Positions 44,781-53,542 of a stretch of DNA of 64,000 nt are shown in pieces. The stretch is taken from positions 636,539 to 700,538 of the forward strand of contig NZ_BSTC01000002.1 in assembly GCF_030269305.1 (NCBI RefSeq), given 5' to 3'. A program made the position numbers and the translations under genes. The notes below the pieces were generated by a model. The model saw nothing but the letters and a program-made list of their open reading frames with translations. It was not told the DNA's origin and made no database searches. How positions within the stretch are numbered: the stretch's first letter is position 1; each line of letters starts with the position of its first letter. This DNA comes from Kineosporia sp. NBRC 101731 (lineage in GTDB: Bacteria; Actinomycetota; Actinomycetes; Actinomycetales; Kineosporiaceae).

Positions 44781-44863
44781 CGTGATCATGCAAAGTGTCC
44801 CCGGAGTTCTAGAACTGTACCGCCGAGAGTTCTAGAACGCCGGGGAAGGTTTCCATGATCACG
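44781..44863. repeat. GATCATG palindromic element upstream of ksgA
   Basis: 83 bp, the same length as the copy at 27942. CGTGATCATGCAAAG and GTTTCCATGATCACG enclose GTTCTAGAACTGT and GAGTTCTAGAACG. The palindrome extends outward through CCCTGTT / AGCAGGG. It sits between the rpfB terminator and the ksgA start, so it may lie in the ksgA leader. Confidence 0.92.
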
Positions 44864-44885
44864 AGCAGGGACGCGCAGCACACGG

Positions 44886-44924
44886 CGAAGGGGCCGGCCC
44901 ACCATCGGTGGACCGGCCCCTTCG
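44886..44924 (-). terminator. Strong hairpin terminator after rpfB
   Basis: An 18-bp stem with one mismatch, CGAAGGGGCCGGCCCACC against GGTGGACCGGCCCCTTCG, with a three-base loop. It starts 10 bp past the rpfB stop. No U-run. It should separate rpfB expression from ksgA. Confidence 0.85.
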
Positions 44925-44934
44925 GTCGTTCTGG

Positions 44935-46212
44935 TTACAGGTTCTTGCCGCAGACCGGCCACTGACCGGCCCCGGACTGCTGGTAGAGCAGCTTCGCCCG
45001 GTAGGTCTGCTCCGAGGAGCTGGCGTCGGCCGGGTTGCCCGAGCCACCCATCGCGGCCCAGGTGCTGGTGCTGAACTGGTAGAGCCCGTAGTAGCCAGCC
45101 GGGTTCACGGCCTTCGGGTTGCCGCCGGACTCGCACTCGGCCAGCGCGGCCCAGTTCAGCGAGTCGACGCCGCCACCGACACTGCCGCCGGAGGAGCTAC
45201 CGCCCGACGAGCTGGACGACGCGGCGGGCTTCTCCTTGGTACCGACCTGCACCACCTCGGTCACCGGCTTGCGGGTCACCTTGGTGTCGACGAGCTTGCG
45301 CTTGGTGATCTTCCCGTCGGTGCGGGTGATCTGCCAGACGGCCTTCTGCACGCCGTCCTTGCCCTGCGTGACGACCTTCGACTCGCCCTCGTAGAGCTTG
45401 CTCGTCGAGGTCTTCTTCGTCGCGTGGTCGATCGCCGAGGTCTTGGTGACCTTCTTCTGGGTGACGCGGGCGATCTTCACCGTCAGGCCGTCGCGCAGCG
45501 GGGTGCTGGGCACCTGGCTCAGCTTGTCCAGGCCGCCGACCTTCACCTTCTCGTCGGTGAGGAGCTCGGAGACCGTCACGGCGGTGGTGGTGATCTTGTC
45601 CTTGTCGCCGTCAGCCACCAGCGTGACCGACTTCGGTGTGCTGAGCGACATCGTCATCCCGGCCCGGTCGATGCGGGACGAGCGCGAGGCGGAGAGCTCG
45701 GCGCCGTCGCTGCGCACCCCGAGGGCCAGCAACGCCTTGTCCACCGAGAGCTCGGTGGTCCAGAAGGTGCGCTCGGTGCCGTCGACCGTGAGGTTCAGGG
45801 GCCTGGCGTAACGGACGACCACGGTGTCGCCCTCACCGATCGAGGTGTCGACGGCGGGGGCGACCAGGTCACGATCGCCGACGGAGATGTCCTCGTCGGC
45901 GAGGAAGTCCGAGACGCTGGAGGCGAAGGAGTGGACCTCGGTCGTCTGACCGTCCACGGAGAGGGTGATCGTCTTGTTCGCCTGGGAGTACCAGACGCTG
46001 CCGCCGACGGCTACGGCGAGGACTGCTGCCTGCGCGATGAAGCGCGCGGGTCTGCTGTGGACGAGCGAGCGCACGATGCTCCAAGCCTTGTTCTCCCCGG
46101 GCACGGCACGGCGGAAATCATCGCCGACGGTGACCGCCTGCGTCCTCGGACCACCCTTGCGAGGGCCTCGGGATTCCGCCGGGAGGGAACCGACCCCGGC
46201 TGTCGACCGCAT
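44935..46212 (-). CDS. rpfB: Resuscitation-promoting factor, RpfB-type
   Basis: 425 residues from the ATG at 46212. An N-terminal cytoplasmic basic region and one membrane anchor (about 53-72) are followed by three DUF348 repeats (ITLSVDGQTTEVHSFASSVSDFLA and two like it, about 78-240), a G5 domain (about 240-320), a Ser/Gly linker (SSSSSGGSSSGG) and the C-terminal lysozyme-like RPF domain (about 348-425). The catalytic glutamate is in LAECESGGNP, followed by YYGLYQFSTSTWAAMGG. It cleaves peptidoglycan and promotes regrowth from dormancy. It is followed by a strong terminator and preceded by a 324-bp leader with stable hairpins. Confidence 0.95.
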   Translation of the reverse strand: MRSTAGVGSLPAESRGPRKGGPRTQAVTVGDDFRRAVPGENKAWSIVRSLVHSRPARFIAQAAVLAVAVGGSVWYSQANKTITLSVDGQTTEVHSFASSVSDFLADEDISVGDRDLVAPAVDTSIGEGDTVVVRYARPLNLTVDGTERTFWTTELSVDKALLALGVRSDGAELSASRSSRIDRAGMTMSLSTPKSVTLVADGDKDKITTTAVTVSELLTDEKVKVGGLDKLSQVPSTPLRDGLTVKIARVTQKKVTKTSAIDHATKKTSTSKLYEGESKVVTQGKDGVQKAVWQITRTDGKITKRKLVDTKVTRKPVTEVVQVGTKEKPAASSSSSGGSSSGGSVGGGVDSLNWAALAECESGGNPKAVNPAGYYGLYQFSTSTWAAMGGSGNPADASSSEQTYRAKLLYQQSGAGQWPVCGKNL

Positions 46213-46536
46213 ACCGTAATCGAACCGAGACCGAATCCCAAGCCGAACCACAGCCTCCGGACCGGGGAACGCATCCGGTCAGACCGGATCAACGCAGGTC
46301 AGGATGGCTCCTACGAGTCCGGTCGGTTGCCGAAAATTGCTGGCCTTCAACCGTTTCGATACCCCCCAAAATTGTGACACCGCGAAGTGTCGAAAACTCC
46401 ACCGTAGGGCGGTACGGGTGGGGTATCGCGGCAGTGCGGGAGGGGGGTGACAACGTGTCATCGGAGGCCTTGAACCGGGCTCCGATCACCCCGTGTCACC
46501 TAGCTACTCACCAGCCACTCACTAGCTCCTCACTAG
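46213..46536 (-). promoter_or_regulatory. Structured leader/intergenic region upstream of rpfB
   Basis: 324 bp between tatD and rpfB. From tatD downward it has 11-bp tandem units (AGCTACTCACC, AGCCACTCACT, AGCTCCTCACT; 46503-46535), a long nested hairpin (46446-46500), and a GACAC-TTCGCG-GTGTC hairpin inside TTTCGA..TCGAAA (46353-46395). rpfB is known to be controlled by an RNA switch in its leader in Mycobacterium tuberculosis; whether this leader acts alike is inference. I looked for the c-di-AMP (ydaO) riboswitch often found before rpf genes and did not recognise it. Confidence 0.5.
46446..46500 (-). promoter_or_regulatory. Nested hairpin (terminator or attenuator) between tatD and rpfB
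   Basis: Outer stem GGTGACA (46446-46452) with TGTCACC (46494-46500); inner stem ATCGGAG with CTCCGAT (46460-46486). It lies 36 bp beyond the tatD stop on the minus strand, so it may end the metG-tatD transcript or attenuate rpfB. Confidence 0.55.
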
Positions 46537-47400
46537 CTACCAGGGGCCGTAGACCGCCTCGCTGGTCGCCGAAAGCGCCGCGCACATCTCGTCCAGGCCG
46601 AGCCCGAGTTCCGCCGCCATGGCCCGCACCGTCAGCGGCACCAGGTAACTCGCGTTGGTGCGGCCCCGGTACGGCATCGGGGTCAGGTAGGGCGCATCGG
46701 TCTCGACCATCACCCGCTCCAGAGGCACCACGGCGAGCGCTTCCCTCAGGGGGGCGGCATTCTTGAAGGTCACGGTGCCGGCGAACGACAGGTACCAGCC
46801 GCGATCGGCGGCCAGTCGGGCCATCTCGGCGTCGCCGGAATAGCAGTGGAACACCGTCTTCTCCGGCGCCCCCTCGGAGTCGAGCACCCGGATCACGTCG
46901 TCGTGGGCGTCGCGATCGTGGATCTGTAGCGCTTTGCCCAGCCGCTTGGCCAGGTCGATGTGCCGGCGGAACGAGTCCTCCTGGGCAGCCTTCCCGGCGT
47001 CGTCGGTGACCCAGTAGTGATCAAGCCCGGTCTCTCCGATCACCCGGATCCGGGGGTGCTCGGCAAGCTTCTCGATCTCTTCGAAAGCACCGTCGAGTTC
47101 TTGTGCCGCAGCATGTTTCGATGCCTCGGTGGGATGCAGAGCGACGCCACCGAGCAGCTCCGGGAACCGGTCCACGGCCTGCACGGTCCAGCGCGCGGCC
47201 GGAAGGTCGCAGCCAATCTGCACCATTCGCGTCACGTTGACCGAGACTGCCTGTGCGATCAGGGTTTTCACAGCCTCGTCGGCGGCCAGCGAACCCACGC
47301 CGGTTCCTCGTACGTGGTCGAGGTGTGTGTGGTTGTCCACCACGGGCAACGGGAGCGCCTCGGGCAGCGGTACGGGTCCGTCGTCCTTCTTCTTACTCAT
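46537..47400 (-). CDS. tatD: TatD-family metal-dependent hydrolase/DNase
   Basis: 287 residues from the ATG at 47400; an ATG four codons earlier is possible. TIM-barrel amidohydrolase-like fold with the TatD metal ligands: NHTHLDH near 27-33, GETGLDHY near 122-129, QIHDRDAH near 160-167, HCYSG and ETDAPYL. It acts as a 3'-5' exonuclease or deoxyribonuclease, or in D-aminoacyl/tRNA quality control in some species. It is located between metG and rpfB as in mycobacteria, streptomycetes and relatives. A 26-bp perfect hairpin lies in the metG-tatD gap. Confidence 0.92.
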   Translation of the reverse strand: MSKKKDDGPVPLPEALPLPVVDNHTHLDHVRGTGVGSLAADEAVKTLIAQAVSVNVTRMVQIGCDLPAARWTVQAVDRFPELLGGVALHPTEASKHAAAQELDGAFEEIEKLAEHPRIRVIGETGLDHYWVTDDAGKAAQEDSFRRHIDLAKRLGKALQIHDRDAHDDVIRVLDSEGAPEKTVFHCYSGDAEMARLAADRGWYLSFAGTVTFKNAAPLREALAVVPLERVMVETDAPYLTPMPYRGRTNASYLVPLTVRAMAAELGLGLDEMCAALSATSEAVYGPW

Positions 47401-47417
47401 CAAACTCACCATGGAGG

Positions 47418-47443
47418 CCTCCCGGCCCTAACGGGCCGGGAGG
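47418..47443 (-). terminator. Perfect hairpin between metG and tatD
   Basis: CCTCCCGGCCC and GGGCCGGGAGG (11 bp each) around TAAC. It is followed on the plus strand by GTGCCCCCAGCCGGGGGCCGG, resembling the CTCCCGGCC/GGCTGGGG module inside the palindromic elements. It lies about 40 bp after the metG stop and may partly uncouple tatD. Confidence 0.75.
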
Positions 47444-47483
47444 TGCCCCCAGCCGGGGGCCGGCAGCGTCCTCCATTTGCTCC

Positions 47484-49283
47484 TTACTTGTCCTTGTCGG
47501 CCAGGCGGGCGAGCTCTTCCTCGATGACCGACTCGTCGAGCTTGCGGAAGATCGGCGAGGGCGCCGGGACCGGGGTGCCCGGCACGATCGGCGCCGACTC
47601 CCAGGCCGCCACCGTCTCGCCGAGCGTGTAGTTGCCCATCAGCACCGGATAGCCCGGGCCACCGTCGAGGTCGTCGACCTCGCGGATCTCGGGCAGCGGC
47701 GAGACCGTGCCGGTGCCACCGAAGGCCTCGAACACCAGCTGCGAGCTGTGCGGCAGGAACGGGGACAGCAGCACCCGGCAGTCGTTGATCGCCTGCGCGG
47801 CCACGTGCAGCACCGTCTTCATGCGCTCGAAGTCGGTCTTCTTCAGCTTCCAGGGCTCGGTGTCGGAGAGGTACTTGTTGACCTCGCCCACCACGCGCAT
47901 CGCCTCGGCCAGGGCAGCCTTCTGCTTGTGCGAGGCGAGCAGCTCGCCGACCGCGCCGAAACCGGCCTTCGTGGTCTCGAGAACGGCCAGATCGATCGAC
48001 TGGAGCTCACCGGCCTCCGGGATCTCGCCCAGGTTCTTGTTGATGAGCGACGCCGTGCGGTTGACCAGGTTGCCCCAGCCCGCGACCAGCTCGTCGTTGG
48101 TGCGGCGGACGAACTCGGCCCAGGTGAAGTCGGTGTCCTGGTTCTCCGGCCCGGCCGCGCAGATGAAGTAGCGCAGCGCGTCGGGCTGGTAGCGGCTCAG
48201 TATGTCGCGCACGTAGATGACCACGCCGCGGCTGGAGGAGAACTGCTTGCCCTCCATCGTCAGGAACTCGCTGCTGACGACCTCGGTGGGCAGGTTCAGC
48301 TCACCGTACGGACCCGGCTGACCGCCCTTGGCGCCCTTACCCGCATAGGCCAGCAGCTCGGCCGGCCAGATCTGCGAGTGGAAGGTGATGTTGTCCTTCC
48401 CCATGAAGTAGTTGGAGACGGCTTCGGAGTCGTTCCACCACTTGCGCCACTGCTCCGGGTCGTCGGTGCGGCGGGCCCACTCGATCGAGGCCGAGAGGTA
48501 ACCGACCACCGCGTCGAACCAGACGTAGAGACGCTTGTGCGAGTTCTCCTCCCAGCCGGGGAGGGGAACCGGGATGCCCCAGTCGATGTCCCGCGTCATC
48601 GCCCGCGGCTTCAGGTCGTCCAGCAGGTTCAGCGAGAACTTGAGGACGTTCGGGCGCCAGTCGGTGCGCGTGCGCAGCCACTCGCCGAGGGCGTCGGCGA
48701 GCGCGGGCAGGTCGAGGAAGAAGTGCGTGGTCTCGACGAACTTCGGGGTCTCGCCGTTGACCTTGCTCTTGGGGTTGATCAGGTCGGCCGGGTCGAGCTG
48801 GTTGCCGCAGTTGTCGCACTGGTCGCCGCGGGCGTTCTCGTAGCCACAGATCGGGCAGGTGCCCTCGATGTAGCGGTCGGGCAGGGTGCGGCCGGTGGAC
48901 GGTGAGACCGCCCCGGTCGTGGTCTGCTCGATCATGTAGCCGTTGGCGTAGTCGGTGCGGAACAGCTCCTGGGCCACGGTGTAGTGGTTGACCGTGGTGG
49001 TGCGGGTGAACAGGTCGTAGGACAGGCCGAGGGCGTGCAGGTCTTCGACGATCATGCGGTTGTAGCGGTCGGCCAGCTCGCGCGGCGACACGCCTTCCTG
49101 TTCCGCCTGCACCAGGATCGGCGTGCCGTGCTCGTCGGTGCCGCTCACCATGAGCACGTCGTGACCGGCCATTCGCATGTAGCGGCTGTAGACGTCGGAG
49201 GGCACGCCGAAGCCGGCGACATGGCCGATGTGACGAGGGCCGTTGGCATAAGGCCAAGCGACCGCGGTGAGGATCCTGGTCAT
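47484..49283 (-). CDS. metG: Methionyl-tRNA synthetase
   Basis: 599 residues. Class I signatures: HIGH in [11 protein letters not shown] (18-21), and the KMSKS equivalent KQFSSSR in the catalytic-domain end. A zinc knuckle with [18 protein letters not shown] (about 145-162, four cysteines) places it with the actinobacterial/bacterial type that lacks the C-terminal dimerisation domain. It charges tRNA-Met and initiator tRNA. It is first of the metG-tatD-rpfB block but is preceded, 30 bp away, by the unrelated DUF6493-like gene. Confidence 0.96.
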   Translation of the reverse strand: MTRILTAVAWPYANGPRHIGHVAGFGVPSDVYSRYMRMAGHDVLMVSGTDEHGTPILVQAEQEGVSPRELADRYNRMIVEDLHALGLSYDLFTRTTTVNHYTVAQELFRTDYANGYMIEQTTTGAVSPSTGRTLPDRYIEGTCPICGYENARGDQCDNCGNQLDPADLINPKSKVNGETPKFVETTHFFLDLPALADALGEWLRTRTDWRPNVLKFSLNLLDDLKPRAMTRDIDWGIPVPLPGWEENSHKRLYVWFDAVVGYLSASIEWARRTDDPEQWRKWWNDSEAVSNYFMGKDNITFHSQIWPAELLAYAGKGAKGGQPGPYGELNLPTEVVSSEFLTMEGKQFSSSRGVVIYVRDILSRYQPDALRYFICAAGPENQDTDFTWAEFVRRTNDELVAGWGNLVNRTASLINKNLGEIPEAGELQSIDLAVLETTKAGFGAVGELLASHKQKAALAEAMRVVGEVNKYLSDTEPWKLKKTDFERMKTVLHVAAQAINDCRVLLSPFLPHSSQLVFEAFGGTGTVSPLPEIREVDDLDGGPGYPVLMGNYTLGETVAAWESAPIVPGTPVPAPSPIFRKLDESVIEEELARLADKDK

Positions 49284-49313
49284 ACCCCGAATCTTTCCAC
49301 GTCTCGCAACTCG

Positions 49314-52124
49314 TCATGACGCTCGGGCTCCGGACAGCGCTGCCTGTAGGCGGCGGGCCTCGGCGCGGACCCGGCTGGTGCTGCGCCGCCCGGCCACATC
49401 GTCCAGGCCGGGGACCTCGCCGGTGGCTCCGCAGGACTGGGCCGCCTCCACGGCCAGAGCGAGCAGGTCGGCGAACCGGGCCAGTGGTTCGGCCTGGGCC
49501 CGGGGCAGGCAGAGCGGCAGAGCCGCGGCCAGGATCGGCCACAGCGTGGCCCAGCCTCCGGCCTGGCCCACCCCGCGCAGGGTCTCCACCACCCGGTTCA
49601 GCTTGACGTTGCGGCCGGCGACGAGCCGGCCGAGGGTTTCGCCGAACGCCACCGGATCGAGCTCACCGCGGCCGATCGTGGTGATGAGCGCCTCGGAGGT
49701 ACCGGCCCGGTCCTCGGCCTCGGGCAGGTCCAGCCCGTAGCCGTACAGCAGCAGGGTGGCCGGGCCGATCGGGCCGGCCACTTCCGCGTGGGCACGCAGG
49801 ACGTCTCCGCCCCCGCGTTTCAGGCCGGGAACCTCCCGCACCAGGTGGGCCGCCATGACGTCACGGTCGAAGGGCAGGATCGTGGGCCAGTAGGTCAGCC
49901 ATGAGCAGGGGCGTTGGTAGCCCACCGGTCCCGGCATGGCCAATCGCCAGAGGTGATTCCACGGTTCCGGCAGGTCGAGCACGGGGGCCGGGGTGAGCGT
50001 GACCACCGGGCTGGACGTCATCGTCGGTACCTGGGGCTCTCGGCCGTACAGATAGGCGTACGGCGGCTGGTCGACCGGACGGAACCAGTTCTCCAGACGC
50101 ACCTTCGCCCCCGCCGACCCCAGCCCGATCAGGCGCTCGGCGGCCTCCGGGCCCGCGACCCGCCGGACCACCTCCAGCACGCGGCCCCGGTCGCCGGGGC
50201 GCACCCGCAGCCAGGCCTGACCCAGATCGTCCGGCCACGGCCGGCACCCGGCCTCCTCGAGCAGTTGCAGGCGACGTACCAGTTCATCGGCCTCGAGCAC
50301 GCCGTCGACCGTGGTCGGCGTGGCCAGCAGGACGGGGACGGGCGCCCACCACATTCCGGAGGCGGCCTCGCTGATCCGGCGGAACAGGATCACCTCGGCC
50401 TTCACCGAACCCACCGGTCGGGCGGGCCGGTCTTCGGGCGCCCCGAGCTGGGGGTTGAACACGGTGCCCAGGAGCTCGGGCCCCAGGGACCTGGTGCGCG
50501 GGAGTGCGGGTTCCAGGGACCTGGCGCCCGGGAGTTCGGGTTCCAGGCGCTCGGCACGGGCCCGCGCGGAGCGGACACAGTCCCAGATCGAGCCCAGGTC
50601 AGGCTCGGAGTGCGACGACCGGTGCCCGTACGAGCGGGGTGGCGGCCCCTCGGGCAACCAGGTGAGCCTGCTCAGCAACGGCTGCAGGGCCTCGTGCAGC
50701 CGCTCGGGACAGCTCCACGAGAACCGCACCAGGGCATCGAGAAGTACTTCCATATCCCGGAATTCGTTCTGGCCCCACGAGTTCTGCTGGTGCTCGTAGA
50801 CGGTCAGCTTCTCGACCGTCTCCTCCGGGCCGGTGATCGGCACCAGCGCCGCCACGGGCTGCGGCCCGGGAAGTTCCGCCACGAACCCCGGCCCGGGCGC
50901 CTCGACCCCGAGCCGGCCGGCGGCCCGGGCACGCAGGTCCGGGGCGAGCGCCTCGGCGGCGAGAGCCAGTTCGGCCCGCGCCGGCCCGGTCAGATCGCTC
51001 AGGAAGGGGTCGAGCAGATCGAGCACGCGCTTCTGCAGCGCCGGATCGGGATGCCCGAGCCCCGCGGCCATGGCGAGCATCAGCGGCTCCCGCCCGGCCG
51101 AGGCTTTCATGGCCGAGCGTAGCCAGGTCAGCTGCCCCCGGAAGAGACCCTTGTCGGGCCGCACCATGATCGCCGTCGTGGTCGCGGCCAGTACGGGGCC
51201 GGGAAGCCGGCCGGCCTCGTCGAGGGCTCGCAAGCGCTGCTGGGCCACGGTGGCCACGTTCGCCGGGGCCCCCGCGACCAGACTGAGATACTGACCGGTG
51301 CGGGCGGCGATCTCGTCTGCGGTGGGAGCGATCTCGTCGTGCAGCAGCATCAGGCCGTGCAGATCGATCTTGCGGTCGGTGGTCTGCAGCGCCCCGATGC
51401 AGGCGTCGAGCAGGTCGGCCCGCGGGATCAGCCCTTCCGTGGCCAGCTGGGTCAGGGCCTGCCGCAGGCCGGAATGGTCGAGCCGGCGGCCGGCGTCGCG
51501 TACCGCCAGCGCTCTCAACGCCAGGACCGACCAGGCCGGGCGGGCCCGCACATCGGCGAGCACTCTCTGCGGGTCGGTCAGCCAGAGCAGCGAGAAGACC
51601 GCCGGAGTGGGCGGTTCGCCGGGGCAGCGCCGGGCGAGTTCGAGGGCCAGGTGGAAGAACCACGCGCGGCTCCAGACGTCACCGGCCCGCACCCGGCCCG
51701 CCAGGTCCGCGGCCAGTTTCGGCCGGCCGACAAGCCCCCGGGCCTCGAGGACCTTGACGAGCCGCGCGGTCAAGCCGTCCGGCTCGTCGCGATGGCTCAG
51801 ACCCCAGCCGGCCCGCTCGTTCAACACCTCGATCCGCCGCAGCACGCCGGGCAGCTTCGAGGCGATGACCGTACCCGCCGCCGCGATCGCCACTGCCGCC
51901 GTCAGGCCGTCCGGCCCCTTGCGGGCGGTCTTCAGGTACTCGGCGAACTCGTTGCCGTCTTCCCACCAGCGCGCGGCCGCACGGACGAGAACCGTGACCT
52001 GCGGAGCCAGCTCGCGCCGCTGCGCGTCGGTCAGCCCGAGCACCAGCTTCGTGGTGGCCTCGACGCCCTCCCCGTGCATGACCATGAGCAGGTGTTCCCC
52101 GTCGGCTGTCTTCTCCGTCGCCAT
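49314..52124 (-). CDS. Large DUF6493-like protein of unknown function
   Basis: 936 residues, soluble, largely helical with HEAT/ARM-like hydrophobic periodicity in the first 450 residues (repeated L..L....A.....R patterns). A less regular Pro/Trp-rich C-terminal half contains RPCSWLTYWPTILPFDRDVMAAHLVREVPGL-type sequence (near 740-770). I recognise it as the DUF6493 partner of SWIM zinc-finger proteins in actinobacteria; this is a family memory, with no enzymatic motif to support a function. It begins 3 bp after the SWIM gene's stop, so the two are surely co-translated. Short in-frame DNA repeats near 50470-50545 encode RSLEPALPRTRSLGPELLGT-type blocks. Confidence 0.65.
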   Translation of the reverse strand: MATEKTADGEHLLMVMHGEGVEATTKLVLGLTDAQRRELAPQVTVLVRAAARWWEDGNEFAEYLKTARKGPDGLTAAVAIAAAGTVIASKLPGVLRRIEVLNERAGWGLSHRDEPDGLTARLVKVLEARGLVGRPKLAADLAGRVRAGDVWSRAWFFHLALELARRCPGEPPTPAVFSLLWLTDPQRVLADVRARPAWSVLALRALAVRDAGRRLDHSGLRQALTQLATEGLIPRADLLDACIGALQTTDRKIDLHGLMLLHDEIAPTADEIAARTGQYLSLVAGAPANVATVAQQRLRALDEAGRLPGPVLAATTTAIMVRPDKGLFRGQLTWLRSAMKASAGREPLMLAMAAGLGHPDPALQKRVLDLLDPFLSDLTGPARAELALAAEALAPDLRARAAGRLGVEAPGPGFVAELPGPQPVAALVPITGPEETVEKLTVYEHQQNSWGQNEFRDMEVLLDALVRFSWSCPERLHEALQPLLSRLTWLPEGPPPRSYGHRSSHSEPDLGSIWDCVRSARARAERLEPELPGARSLEPALPRTRSLGPELLGTVFNPQLGAPEDRPARPVGSVKAEVILFRRISEAASGMWWAPVPVLLATPTTVDGVLEADELVRRLQLLEEAGCRPWPDDLGQAWLRVRPGDRGRVLEVVRRVAGPEAAERLIGLGSAGAKVRLENWFRPVDQPPYAYLYGREPQVPTMTSSPVVTLTPAPVLDLPEPWNHLWRLAMPGPVGYQRPCSWLTYWPTILPFDRDVMAAHLVREVPGLKRGGGDVLRAHAEVAGPIGPATLLLYGYGLDLPEAEDRAGTSEALITTIGRGELDPVAFGETLGRLVAGRNVKLNRVVETLRGVGQAGGWATLWPILAAALPLCLPRAQAEPLARFADLLALAVEAAQSCGATGEVPGLDDVAGRRSTSRVRAEARRLQAALSGARAS

Positions 52125-52127
52125 GGT

Positions 52128-53498
52128 TCAGGCCTCCTCTCGCACCGACTGGTCAACGGCCAGAACGTGTTTGCACGGTCCTCGACCGCCCTGGTGCTTC
52201 GCGTGCCAGGGACAGGTGCAGGTGCGCCGGCCGTCGGTCAGCCGCACCCGATGCCGGTGGTCACCACTGCTGACGAGGGCCACCACGTCTCCGGGCCGGT
52301 TCCGCTCCACCGTCACCGCGCCGGCCGCGATCAGGGCCCGGGCCGCCCCGTGGCGTGGGTTCAGCCGGTCCACCACGTCACCGGCGAACGGCAGCTCCCG
52401 GTGGAAGGACGCCGTCTCGGCGAGGTCGCGACCGATCTGCCCCGCCGCCCCGAGCCGGACCAGGGCATCCCTCACCCGGGCCGGGGTGAGCCCGGAACCC
52501 TCGGCCAGGGAATCGATGTCGATGCGCGGCTCGAAGGCGAGCAGCACGCTGACCAGGTCCGCGTCGTCGGCCCCGGTGCCGGTGGCCAGCGCGTCGAGCA
52601 CCGCTCCTTCCCCGGAGAAGCCCCGGGTGACGTCGGGCGACAGGGTCGCCGTCAGGCGCATGCCGGGAAGCGTGAGCTCCCAGGCGCTGGCGACCGACTG
52701 ACCGGAACGGTTCGCCGGTGGCCCGTAGACACGCAGGCCGGTGGCGAAGCGCAGCAGGGGCAACAGCGCGGCGAGACGCTGCGGGCCCGGCAGGCAGACC
52801 GCACCAGGCGCCGGCCCGGACACCAGACGCAGCGATCGGCCGGCCGGCACGAACCAGAGGGCGCCGCCGGGCCGCCGCTGACTCGGCAGTGAACGCAGCA
52901 GCCGGGCCGCCTCGGCTGCGGGGATCTCGGCCCGGGCGTCGAAGTCGCCGGTCAGCACGTAGATCTCACCGAAACCACGCACCCACCGCTCGGGCAGGGG
53001 CACCTTCTTCTCCACCGCCGTATCGGTCATGGTGGTGACCGTGACGTCGTCGGGCCCGACCGCCAGGTGCAGCGGACTGCCGTCGAGCACCCCGCTCAGC
53101 ATGCGCCGCAGCGGCTCGTTGACGTCGACATTCGTGGTGCCGTGATCGACCACGTCACCGTCGTACCCCGCGCCCAGCACGTCGAGCCGCAGATGCACGC
53201 CGCCACAAACGGAGAACGACTCGAACCGCAGCCGCTCACCGTCGCTGGTGACCACCGGATCGCGGAATGTGGTGTCGGCGGGCTGGAAATAGCGGGTACG
53301 CGCCACCTCGGCCACCGCCAGCAGCCCGGCCGCCGCCACTCCCGGCCGTTGCAGGAACCCGGTGAAGAAACGGGGATGCGCACCGGTCCCGGAGGGACCG
53401 CGCAGCGCGGTGCCCCCGGACGTCTCCAGGCCCAGCTCACCCGGGGTGAGCGTGGACGGACGGCGATAGCTGTAGGTCTGGACCGACTCCATGATCAC
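52128..53498 (-). CDS. SWIM zinc-finger protein
   Basis: 456 residues. The C-terminus carries a SWIM metal site, C427-x-C429-x12-C442-x-H444, in the setting typical of SWIM domains (TCTCPWHAKHQGGRGPCKHVLA, split around the knuckle). The N-terminal three quarters are a conserved beta-rich region without a catalytic motif, ending in a winged-helix-like segment (about 335-385; LTPARVRDALVRLGAAGQIG). SWIM domains bind DNA or proteins. The start is an ATG at 53498 or 53492. It is the upstream member of a two-gene unit with the DUF6493-like gene, inserted between metG and an aminotransferase gene. Role unknown; a conflict, defence or stress function is speculation. Confidence 0.8.
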   Translation of the reverse strand: MIMESVQTYSYRRPSTLTPGELGLETSGGTALRGPSGTGAHPRFFTGFLQRPGVAAAGLLAVAEVARTRYFQPADTTFRDPVVTSDGERLRFESFSVCGGVHLRLDVLGAGYDGDVVDHGTTNVDVNEPLRRMLSGVLDGSPLHLAVGPDDVTVTTMTDTAVEKKVPLPERWVRGFGEIYVLTGDFDARAEIPAAEAARLLRSLPSQRRPGGALWFVPAGRSLRLVSGPAPGAVCLPGPQRLAALLPLLRFATGLRVYGPPANRSGQSVASAWELTLPGMRLTATLSPDVTRGFSGEGAVLDALATGTGADDADLVSVLLAFEPRIDIDSLAEGSGLTPARVRDALVRLGAAGQIGRDLAETASFHRELPFAGDVVDRLNPRHGAARALIAAGAVTVERNRPGDVVALVSSGDHRHRVRLTDGRRTCTCPWHAKHQGGRGPCKHVLAVDQSVREEA

Positions 53499-53542
53499 AA
53501 CGTAGCCACGGGGTCCGACAATCTTGGCCGAACCGGTTCGGG

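Noticed and set aside
46213..46536. c-di-AMP (ydaO) riboswitch before rpfB
   Set aside because: The conserved core words of that riboswitch could not be found on the minus strand, despite stable hairpins.
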